IMG/VR virus record: IMGVR_UViG_3300035666_000039
Coordinates: 1 to 45,715 of that record
DNA from: a virus
Strand: one strand, 5' to 3'
DNA length: 45,715 bases
In this document: positions 8,861 through 15,283 of the stretch, in pieces
Layout: every line of letters begins with the position of its first letter
Numbering within the stretch: position 1 is the first letter of the stretch
Notes under the pieces: model-generated
Told to the model about the DNA's origin: nothing
Database searches by the model: none
Seen by the model: the letters and a program-made list of their open reading frames with translations, nothing else
Translations under genes and position numbers: made by a program

Positions 8861-9748
8861 ATGAATATCGAGCAACAGTACTTACAAGCTTTGCGCGATC
8901 TAAAAAACCATGGTCAGAAAAAACTTTTGTTTAATTCTGAGCTTGGTAAAGAGGATCCTAACAAGTATATTTTGTCTTTAGTAGGACGAGTTTTTCATCA
9001 CCGAACCGATGATGGTTTCCCTTTGTACACTTCTAAGTTTGTTTACTGGAAAGGCGCTATTGCTGAAATACTTTGGTTCCTTTCTGGTGATAGCGATCTA
9101 AGTGTACTAAATGAAATGAATGTACACATCTGGGACGATTGGGGTGGTGATAAACAAGATACAAAGCTCAAATTGCACTACACCAATATTACCAATTGGA
9201 GAGGTACAGACTTAGATCAAACTGAATGGATCTTAGAGAATTTACCTAAGAAACCATATCGTAAAAGTTATATCGTCACTTATTTGGATCCCGAAACCAC
9301 TTATCAAATGGCTGATATAACTGGCCAAAAATCCGTCGATATCGTAGCGTGTCATTATTCACATCATGTTTTATGTCAGAGTCCTAATCAACTCACTCTG
9401 ACAGTATCTATTAGATCTCAAGATATGTTTCTAGGGAATCCTTTTAACGTAGCCCAATATGCTGCACTACTAGAAATGTATTGTCTGTGTCTATCTAATA
9501 GAACAGGTGAAAAATGGACCTCTGACCAACTGGTTGTCAATTGTACAGGTGATTATCATATCTACAGCGATCAATTTGATCAGATTGATGAACAATTGAA
9601 CAATGAAACATATCTGTTTCCTACTTTATTTATTGTCAATCGAGGACAAACGTCATTAAGAGACTTTGTTCTGTCAGATTTCAACGTGTCTGATTACAAC
9701 CATTCAGGTAAAATCCCTGCTAAAGTATATTTGGCTGGAGGATATTAA
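8861..9748 (+). CDS. thyA: Thymidylate synthase (ThyA type)
   Basis: Converts dUMP to dTMP using methylene-tetrahydrofolate. The active-site cysteine lies in DIVACHYSHH (canonical APCH). The phosphate and dUMP contacts are in SIRSQDMFLGNPFN followed by VAQYA, and DYHIYSDQ matches the late DxHiYxxH signature. The N-terminal YILSLVGR and WFLSGD segments are also typical. ATG 8861 is preferred over 8849 because GGTGA lies 5 nt before it, while nothing precedes 8849. The gene abuts the dihydrofolate reductase gene (stop followed directly by ATG), which regenerates the folate it consumes. Confidence 0.93.
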   Translation: MNIEQQYLQALRDLKNHGQKKLLFNSELGKEDPNKYILSLVGRVFHHRTDDGFPLYTSKFVYWKGAIAEILWFLSGDSDLSVLNEMNVHIWDDWGGDKQDTKLKLHYTNITNWRGTDLDQTEWILENLPKKPYRKSYIVTYLDPETTYQMADITGQKSVDIVACHYSHHVLCQSPNQLTLTVSIRSQDMFLGNPFNVAQYAALLEMYCLCLSNRTGEKWTSDQLVVNCTGDYHIYSDQFDQIDEQLNNETYLFPTLFIVNRGQTSLRDFVLSDFNVSDYNHSGKIPAKVYLAGGY

Positions 9749-10213
9749 ATGAAGGTGTTGTTATCTGTTTCTCCCAACTGGGGAATAGGCACTGTTGACG
9801 GAAATCTGCTTTATAAGAACTCTATGGATATGCAGATATTCAAAGGGTTGACTCAAAAATGCGATATTATAGCAGGTCGTAAAACCGCAGAGACCATGAT
9901 CGGAGGTCTAAAAAATCGTAGATGTTTCGCTATAGCACAAAATCATATACACGGATGGACTTCTGTAACGTATGAATACGCAAAAGATGTGTATCCAGAG
10001 GCTTGGGTTATTGGAGGGGCGTTTACCGTAGATTCGTTATTACCTTATATAACAGAGTTTTGGATCTCATTTTTTCAAGACAAACCTGATGTTCCAGACA
10101 ATAAACAGATCATACATTTACCTGATAAAACAGTTGATGTTATCAATAAATGTAGAAGATTTGTTCTTTTTGAAAACCAACAATTTGTTTTTGAACGTTT
10201 AATTGTAATTTGA
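9749..10213 (+). CDS. folA: Dihydrofolate reductase
   Basis: A 154-aa protein with the DHFR layout. The N-terminal LLSVSPNWGIG is followed by the catalytic acidic residue in SMDMQIFKGLT, the NADPH-binding AGRKTAETM, and AWVIGGA before the last strands. The C-terminus ends in a typical FVFERL strand. The tryptophan usually found before the catalytic Asp is replaced by Leu-Tyr. It should regenerate tetrahydrofolate used by thymidylate synthase, encoded directly upstream with no gap (GGAGG and the TAA stop precede the ATG). Together they form a dTMP production pair. Confidence 0.9.
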   Translation: MKVLLSVSPNWGIGTVDGNLLYKNSMDMQIFKGLTQKCDIIAGRKTAETMIGGLKNRRCFAIAQNHIHGWTSVTYEYAKDVYPEAWVIGGAFTVDSLLPYITEFWISFFQDKPDVPDNKQIIHLPDKTVDVINKCRRFVLFENQQFVFERLIVI

Positions 10214-10216
10214 AAT

Positions 10217-10678
10217 ATGGCCGGTTCATCTTCTAGAAACAAAGGTAGTGCAGCAGAAAGATCGCTAAGAGGATTTTTCTCAGATCATTTAGGCTGGTAT
10301 CTACAAAAAAATGGATCTCAGTCTAATTTAGGAGGTTATGATTGCACATTATTAGACGTACCTAATGGCCGTTTAATGGTACCTTTTGCTTTAGAGTTTA
10401 AGCATCATAAGACTCCTAACGTACAAGCTTGGTGGAAACAGACAGTAGATCAAGCTCAAAAGACTAACTTGATACCCGTATTGTTTCACAGAGGAGACAA
10501 CCAACCATGGAAAATTGTAATACCATCTTATCTTCAAACAGGTTGTAAACGTGAGGTAGACCCTTTGGATTGGAATTGGTTAGTAACACTGGAATCTAAA
10601 GATCGCCCCTACGGATTGACTTGTTCTTTACTTTTTGTGGAGTTATGTAGAGAAAATGCCATAAACTATACAAATTGA
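10217..10678 (+). CDS. PD-(D/E)xK nuclease, Holliday-junction-resolvase-like
   Basis: A 153-aa protein with an N-terminal RNKGSAAERSL helix, then GGYDC (catalytic Asp) and ALEFKHHK (the ExK motif), followed by a helix with WWKQTVDQAQ and the strand PVLFHRGD. This order (E in the first helix, D, ExK, Q helix) is that of phage and archaeal Holliday-junction resolvases in the PD-(D/E)xK superfamily. It probably cuts branched replication or recombination intermediates before packaging. It lies 3 nt after the DHFR gene. The exact subfamily is uncertain. Confidence 0.8.
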   Translation: MAGSSSRNKGSAAERSLRGFFSDHLGWYLQKNGSQSNLGGYDCTLLDVPNGRLMVPFALEFKHHKTPNVQAWWKQTVDQAQKTNLIPVLFHRGDNQPWKIVIPSYLQTGCKREVDPLDWNWLVTLESKDRPYGLTCSLLFVELCRENAINYTN

Positions 10679-10722
10679 TTCAATCGTGTTAAGATCATAT
10701 CAGTTAGCAAGGAGAATCCTAT

Positions 10723-11085
10723 ATGACTAATGTTATCCCTCTAGAACTCATTGATCGCACCCCATTGGTGAATGTAAACTACAGCGGTAGTCCGCTAAAA
10801 CTGTCATCTGAAGCTTTAAGGAACATGTATGATCTAGGTTTATTGACTGCTAGACCGTATGCTATTCTTGCGATCCTTTTTGATGGCGTAGGGAAAAATG
10901 AAGAAGAAGCTTTCGATATTCAAGACTTTATCGATCGCTGGGAAGGTACAGAGAATGATAAAGGTAAATCGAAGCGATTGAAGGCTGACGATGTTATTGT
11001 GGCCCTTAACAAGTTACAATCATTAGGCAAGGGCGATGTCAAACTGGTGCCACACGTGAAACTAGACATTGATTCTCTTCTGTAG
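10723..11085 (+). CDS. Hypothetical protein closing the early operon
   Basis: A 120-aa acidic soluble protein of unknown function. AAGGAG (about 10711) gives a strong ribosome binding site 6-8 nt before the ATG. The middle region resembles a small helical domain. No catalytic motif is visible. A Rho-independent terminator follows about 45 nt downstream, so this seems to be the last gene of the main replication and nucleotide transcript. Confidence 0.72.
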   Translation: MTNVIPLELIDRTPLVNVNYSGSPLKLSSEALRNMYDLGLLTARPYAILAILFDGVGKNEEEAFDIQDFIDRWEGTENDKGKSKRLKADDVIVALNKLQSLGKGDVKLVPHVKLDIDSLL

Positions 11086-11130
11086 TAGAATAAGAGTCGT
11101 GGTAGGTTGAAAGGTATGTATTAATCCGTG

Positions 11131-11163
11131 GCTGGTTTGGGTTTATTCTCAAACCAGCTTTTT
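11131..11163 (+). terminator. Rho-independent terminator after early operon
   Basis: A perfect 9-bp stem, GCTGGTTTG (11131-11139) with CAAACCAGC (11150-11158), is closed by a short loop and followed by TTTTT (11159-11163). It separates the nucleotide-metabolism genes from the two methylase genes. The frame of the following methylase could be extended back through the hairpin to a GTG at 11128, but that start would sit inside the terminator. Confidence 0.88.
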
Positions 11164-11181
11164 CTTAACGGAGTTATATTT

Positions 11182-11916
11182 ATGCAATATATGGGAAGCA
11201 AAAATAGATTGGCTAAACATCTGTTACCTGTAATGTTACCTTATCGAAAGAATTCTGAACAATGCTGGATAGAACCGTTTGTTGGTGGTGCTAATATGAT
11301 CGATAAGATAGCGGGCGATCGTCTTGGTAATGATAATCATCCTTTTCTGATCGCACTATTACAAGCTGTATCTCAAGGATACGATCCCCCTTCTGTTGTT
11401 ACTAAAGATGAATACTATCGCGTAAAAAGTAATCCTAATGATTACCCTAGTGAATATGTTGGTTTCGTTGGATTTCTTTGTAGTTTTGGTTACAAATGGT
11501 GGGGAGGTTATGCTTTTAACAAAGAAGGTCGGAACTATGCTGAAAAAGGGCGAAATGCTTTATTAAAACAAGCTCCTAATATTAAAGGCGTTAAGTTTCA
11601 ATGTCAGAATTATCTAGAGTTAATCATACCTAATAATAGTATCGTATACTGCGATCCTCCGTATCAGAAGAGTTCTGGTTATCATACCGATTTTGATCAT
11701 CAGATATTTTGGGATTGGTGCAGATCGTTAGTACAAAATAACAATATCGTGTTTGTTAGTGAGTATTCAGCACCGGATGATTTTGTTTGTACTAAAGAAA
11801 TTGTGTACGAAACCAATCTAAATAAAAATGGTAAATCACCAAGAATCGAACGACTATTCCTACATAGATCTCAGTTTGATGCTATTCTGTTTAATTTGCC
11901 AGGTTTATTTTCATGA
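11182..11916 (+). CDS. dam: Dam-like D12-class DNA adenine methyltransferase
   Basis: A 244-aa adenine-N6 methylase with canonical D12 motifs: an N-terminal YMGSKNRLAKHL segment, EPFVGGANM for AdoMet binding, and YCDPPYQ with D158-P-P-Y as the catalytic motif. The ATG at 11182 is chosen because the GTG at 11128 lies in the terminator and ACGGAG stands 5-10 nt before 11182. The stop overlaps the cytosine methylase start (ATGA). In cyanobacteria GATC methylation is common, and this phage has many GATC sites through its HIP1 octamers, so GATC is a reasonable but unproven target. Confidence 0.88.
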   Translation: MQYMGSKNRLAKHLLPVMLPYRKNSEQCWIEPFVGGANMIDKIAGDRLGNDNHPFLIALLQAVSQGYDPPSVVTKDEYYRVKSNPNDYPSEYVGFVGFLCSFGYKWWGGYAFNKEGRNYAEKGRNALLKQAPNIKGVKFQCQNYLELIIPNNSIVYCDPPYQKSSGYHTDFDHQIFWDWCRSLVQNNNIVFVSEYSAPDDFVCTKEIVYETNLNKNGKSPRIERLFLHRSQFDAILFNLPGLFS

Positions 11917-12872
11917 AATGTGTTGATCTTTTTTCCGGCTGTGGAGGCCTTTCACTTGGCTTTGAAAAAGCTGGGTTCGAGGTTGTTGCTGCATTTGAGT
12001 ATTGGGAGCCATCGATAGAGGTATACAAGGAAAACTTCTCTCATCCAATTCTCAAGCAAGATTTGAAAAATGAAGAGGCATCCATAAAAAAAATAAAAGA
12101 ATTTTCGCCAGATTTAATAATGGGAGGCCCCCCCTGTCAAGACTTTTCGAGTGCTGGAAAAAGAGATGTGACACAAGGTAGAGCTGATTTAACATATCAT
12201 TTTGCAAATATTATCTGTTTGATAAGGCCAAAATGGTTTGTTATGGAAAATGTCGAACAAATCAAAAAGAGTTACATATTAAAAGATGTAGTAAATCAGT
12301 TTGAGAAATGTCAATACGGACTAACATCTGTAATTTTAAATGCGTCTTTTTGTGGTGTTCCCCAATCAAGAAAACGATTTTTCCTCATTGGACACTATAA
12401 AGATAATCATAATACACTGACAAATATCTTGAGAGAAAAGCTTTCGGAAAAACCAATGACTATTAGAGACTATTTAGGAAATGAACTCGGCCTAGAAGTT
12501 TATTATCGTCATCCAAGAAATTATAATCGTCGAGGTGTTTTCACTATTGATGAGCCAAGTCCAACTATACGAGGAGTTAACCGACCAGTCCCAAAAGGTT
12601 ATAAATTGAATTCATGCGATCCAGAAAATGTTGATCTTAATAAGATTAGGTCGCTTACAACGATTGAACGCAGCTACATACAAACATTCCCTAGGGAATT
12701 CAAGTTTTTTGGTACAAAAACTAATCTTGAACAAATGATTGGTAATGCTGTGCCTGTCAACCTTGGAACATTTGTTGCAAAAACTATAAAAGAATATTCT
12801 TATAACACATTTCTATTCGATGGATTAACGCCGTTTGAATTACCTAAAAAAACGCTCAGTAGAATTAACTAA
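11913..12872 (+). CDS. dcm: DNA (cytosine-5-)-methyltransferase
   Basis: A 319-aa C5-cytosine methylase. Motif I is DLFSGCGGLSLGFEKAG, motif IV GGPPCQDFSS with catalytic C75, motif VI FVMENVEQ, motif VIII-like FCGVPQSRKRFFLIG, motif IX/X TTIERSYIQTFP and QMIGNAVPVNLG. All key residues are present, so it is probably active. No restriction partner is next to it, so it is an orphan methylase that would protect phage DNA. Unlike its neighbours it contains no GATCG or HIP1 copy and reads like DNA with a different history, suggesting more recent acquisition. It starts inside the Dam stop codon. Confidence 0.94.
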   Translation: MKCVDLFSGCGGLSLGFEKAGFEVVAAFEYWEPSIEVYKENFSHPILKQDLKNEEASIKKIKEFSPDLIMGGPPCQDFSSAGKRDVTQGRADLTYHFANIICLIRPKWFVMENVEQIKKSYILKDVVNQFEKCQYGLTSVILNASFCGVPQSRKRFFLIGHYKDNHNTLTNILREKLSEKPMTIRDYLGNELGLEVYYRHPRNYNRRGVFTIDEPSPTIRGVNRPVPKGYKLNSCDPENVDLNKIRSLTTIERSYIQTFPREFKFFGTKTNLEQMIGNAVPVNLGTFVAKTIKEYSYNTFLFDGLTPFELPKKTLSRIN

Positions 12873-12912
12873 GTTTTACTTACAAAAATGAATAAAGCTA
12901 AAACAGCAACTC

Positions 12913-13992
12913 TCAGATCGCTTGAGGTTTACCGTATAGCCAACCTTGACCATATATAACACCATTATAGATTAACCATGAAGCGTCTTCTTCCTTTTCT
13001 ATGCCTTCTGCTATTATTTCCATATTCATAGCTTTTGCCAACGTTATCACAGTTTTAACAACTGATTGATTGGTTATATCTTTACTAACACCATCTATAA
13101 AGGAGCGATCTATTTTTATATAGTTAGCAGAAGATGTTTTTAGTGAACTCATATTACTTTCTCCTGTGCCAAAGTCATCTAGTAATATGTCATGTCCTAA
13201 TAATCGCAATCTAGATAATTTTGGAACAATAGGTTCTTCAAGAGCATATCGTTCAGTTATTTCCAACTGTAGACGACTTCTGTTTATATTGTACTTATCT
13301 ATAATATGATTAAACTGACACTCGAACATAGCCGTACATACTGTAAGAGGAGACAAATTGATGGCTATGTGCAGATGCTTTTTAAGATCATCATTAGACC
13401 ATTTTTTTAGAATAATACAAGCTTCTTCTATTACCATGTTACAGAAACTTACCATCAGTCCTGTAGTTTCTAAAACAGGTATGAAATCATTTGGATACCT
13501 GATACGATCGTCGTCTAACCATCTTACCAAAGCCTCATAACCTACTATCGTCTTATTGTTTATATTAACTATAGGTTGAAGATAAAGACTAAATTGTTTG
13601 TCTATTAAAGCTTTCTCTACATCTTTCATTAACTTTTGACTGTCAGCGTTTAACATTATTCTTTTTATAAGTTCCAACGTTATTATAAATTCATCTGAAT
13701 TTACTTGTCGTATATCGAGGTTGTATTCTCCCTTTTCAGTGTAATATTTTCTACTTCTATAAATATTTTTATTCTTTATGAAATCGTTGTATATATCGTA
13801 TACACTATCAGAATCTATCTCAATATTAGAGTAGACACATTTTATGATATTTTTATTTATTCTATATAAACCAAAAGGTTTATCTATAGTGCCTATAATT
13901 ATTTTATAGTCTCTTATGTTTTTATAGAGCGAAAATAATATGGCGATCGCAAATAATATTAAAGACCCTTCTATACTAATCAGCAACGGCAT
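12913..13992 (-). CDS. Membrane-anchored EAL-domain cyclic-di-GMP phosphodiesterase
   Basis: A 359-aa protein with one N-terminal membrane helix (about 5-23, SLILFAIAILFSLY), a region of about 100 residues with no recognised domain, and a complete EAL domain (about 130-357). All catalytic and metal-binding positions are visible: E153 of YEALVRW, N212 of INLSP, E244 of LEITE, D272/D273 of DDFGTG, K293 of IKID, E332 of AEGIE and Q349 of QGWLYGKP. It should hydrolyse c-di-GMP to pGpG at the host membrane. It overlaps the upstream unknown gene by 17 nt, so the two are probably cotranscribed. Degenerate EAL domains often act as receptors, but this one looks intact. Confidence 0.92.
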   Translation of the reverse strand: MPLLISIEGSLILFAIAILFSLYKNIRDYKIIIGTIDKPFGLYRINKNIIKCVYSNIEIDSDSVYDIYNDFIKNKNIYRSRKYYTEKGEYNLDIRQVNSDEFIITLELIKRIMLNADSQKLMKDVEKALIDKQFSLYLQPIVNINNKTIVGYEALVRWLDDDRIRYPNDFIPVLETTGLMVSFCNMVIEEACIILKKWSNDDLKKHLHIAINLSPLTVCTAMFECQFNHIIDKYNINRSRLQLEITERYALEEPIVPKLSRLRLLGHDILLDDFGTGESNMSSLKTSSANYIKIDRSFIDGVSKDITNQSVVKTVITLAKAMNMEIIAEGIEKEEDASWLIYNGVIYGQGWLYGKPQAI

Positions 13993-14461
13993 CTGTTCTT
14001 AACCTACAATCCATTAATGGGAGTTTTAACCAACTACTCACTGATTTTGTGCCTATTGCTAACCATTGTGCAGAAGGGTCTGATTTTCCTCTAACACTAT
14101 GGTGACGTATATATACTCGCCAAGTCTTTTCTGGTTTATCGTCAAGTAGTACAAAATGCAACCCTGGCAGTAAATACAAAGATCCAATAGTTACAGGCTG
14201 TGGTATTATACCTAGCGCGGGTCTTCTTTTATATTCTGGTAATATTTGAGACGGACACCAACCTTTACTATTCTCTGGTGGTATGATTGAATAAGATATC
14301 CAATTTTCTTCTCTACTTAGCCATCTATATCCAGTGTAAAAAGAAATCAGAAATTCACTACGTCTTTCTTTAAAACCATAACTAAGGCGCATAGAAAGAT
14401 CTCGTCTTATTAGACAAGGAGTGTATCCACTAGGAGGGTTCTTTATAGACACAAACTCCAT
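13976..14461 (-). CDS. Hypothetical protein upstream of the EAL gene
   Basis: A 161-aa soluble protein rich in aromatic and basic residues, with several predicted beta strands. No known domain is recognised. AAGGA stands 6-10 nt before the ATG, inside a repeat shared with the divergent gene at 14532. Its end overlaps the EAL gene by 17 nt, so the two proteins may act together. Nothing in the sequence indicates a function. Confidence 0.65.
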   Translation of the reverse strand: MEFVSIKNPPSGYTPCLIRRDLSMRLSYGFKERRSEFLISFYTGYRWLSREENWISYSIIPPENSKGWCPSQILPEYKRRPALGIIPQPVTIGSLYLLPGLHFVLLDDKPEKTWRVYIRHHSVRGKSDPSAQWLAIGTKSVSSWLKLPLMDCRLRTDAVAD

Positions 14462-14531
14462 GGCTATCCTTAGCGTACCACCATTCTACATGGTATATAA
14501 TGACACCGTATGCACGCTAAGGTAATAGACA
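14462..14531. promoter_or_regulatory. Divergent promoter region with 9-bp inverted repeat
   Basis: A 70-bp region between divergent genes. CCTTAGCGT (14468-14476) and ACGCTAAGG (14514-14522) form a perfect inverted repeat with a 37-bp spacer. Each arm supplies the AAGG ribosome binding site of the gene it faces, so both transcripts start with the same leader element. A TATAAT -10 box occurs on the plus strand (14496-14501) without a clear -35. A smaller inverted repeat, ACCAT/ATGGT (14480-14494), lies between the arms. Shared regulation of the two transcripts by one factor is plausible. Confidence 0.5.
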
Positions 14532-14777
14532 ATGGACCTAAAAGATTTAGATATCCTAAACCATGTAGCTGAACCCATTATTATTGCTGCGATTGGAACG
14601 GTTTTAACCACGATCTTTCCTTTTTTGATTAAAATTAAAAACAAGATTGATAAAATTGAAGATCTTGTTACAACAATCGTGCTAGCTCTAAAAGATGGTC
14701 AACTCAGCGATCAAGAAAAAAAAGTAGCCAAAGAGAAGTTTGACTCCCTTGTCAATGATGATAACGCCGTGTTATGA
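14532..14777 (+). CDS. Small membrane protein, holin-like
   Basis: An 81-aa protein with a hydrophobic segment at about residues 13-34 (EPIIIAAIGTVLTTIFPFLI), then a charged amphipathic helix and an acidic tail (DGQLSDQEKKVAKEKF). One membrane span plus a charged C-terminus fits several small phage holins. The endolysin gene is not adjacent (37320-38066), so the assignment rests on architecture alone. AAGG precedes the ATG. A structured segment and terminator follow. Confidence 0.55.
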   Translation: MDLKDLDILNHVAEPIIIAAIGTVLTTIFPFLIKIKNKIDKIEDLVTTIVLALKDGQLSDQEKKVAKEKFDSLVNDDNAVL

Positions 14778-14783
14778 TTTTAT

Positions 14784-14853
14784 TGTTGCGGTGTATCGAG
14801 CCAAAAGATTAAGGTTTTCTCCTTTTCCCTGATCTTACGTCCTCGAAGCAACA
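14784..14853 (+). ncRNA. Candidate structured RNA (long imperfect hairpin)
   Basis: Nested complementary segments fold into one extended hairpin: TGTTGC (14784-14789) with GCAACA (14848-14853), TCGAG (14796-14800) with CTCGA (14842-14846), AAGAT (14805-14809) with ATCTT (14832-14836), and AAGG (14811-14814) with CCTT (14821-14824) around a TTTTCT loop. It is followed at once by a strong terminator. It could be a 3' UTR element of the holin-like gene, a small RNA or a leader for the next gene. The short stems could partly arise by chance in AT-rich DNA. Confidence 0.35.
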
Positions 14854-14863
14854 GTATACCCTA

Positions 14864-14904
14864 CACTGGATGATGTCCCCTTTCGTCATCCAGTGTTTTT
14901 TTTT
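14864..14904 (+). terminator. Strong Rho-independent terminator abutting the next start codon
   Basis: A perfect 10-bp stem, CACTGGATGA (14864-14873) with TCATCCAGTG (14886-14895), is followed by nine T residues (14896-14904). It should end the transcript of the holin-like gene. One base after the T run comes the ATG (14906) of a signal-peptide protein, leaving no room for a ribosome binding site outside the hairpin and T tract. Confidence 0.88.
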
Positions 14905-14905
14905 C

Positions 14906-15283
14906 ATGAGAAAATCGATCACGATCGCTCTTTTAACACTAATATTTGCGATCTTCCCACATCAATCTGTTAAGGCTCAAGAATCGTTTTTAAGATTAGA
15001 TAACCACTGTGAAGGACAACTGTACTTTCGTAAGACTGTTTGCAAAGAAGTTTACCAGGATTACATAATTTGGTACGTTCTCCAAGATAACACGCTAGTA
15101 GGTATTATTGTATTCGATGATGCTTATAGCCTAAATGTCATTGAATCAGGAGAAAACTCCTATGTCATATTCTCAAAGGAAACCAGTCAAATAATCACTC
15201 AATCAGAAAACGGCTTCAGTACGATCGCACCCTATCGTGAAACATTTGAATATATTTTAGGCGCGATCGCGTCAGTACAATAA
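14906..15283 (+). CDS. Secreted small protein with signal peptide
   Basis: A 125-aa protein beginning MRKSITIALLTLIFAIFP, a clear signal peptide with a likely cleavage after VKA. The mature part has two cysteines (C in DNHCEG and TVCKE) that could form a disulfide, and beta-rich sequence. Function unknown. The start is odd: the ATG lies directly after the T tract of a terminator and has no Shine-Dalgarno, so expression may need readthrough or a leaderless start. An upstream in-frame ATG at 14870 lies in the hairpin. The 3' end overlaps the convergent tape measure gene by 12 nt, including a HIP1 copy. Confidence 0.68.
   Translation: MRKSITIALLTLIFAIFPHQSVKAQESFLRLDNHCEGQLYFRKTVCKEVYQDYIIWYVLQDNTLVGIIVFDDAYSLNVIESGENSYVIFSKETSQIITQSENGFSTIAPYRETFEYILGAIASVQ

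Noticed and set aside
11128-11181. N-terminal extension of the Dam-like protein from a GTG at 11128
   Set aside because: The extension is the translated terminator hairpin, while ATG 11182 has an ACGGAG ribosome binding site and begins at the conserved YMGSK segment.
14038-14461. Tail fibre or receptor-binding role for the unknown protein before the EAL gene
   Set aside because: It has no fibre-like repeats and is separated from the tail genes by the plus-strand genes at 14532-15283.
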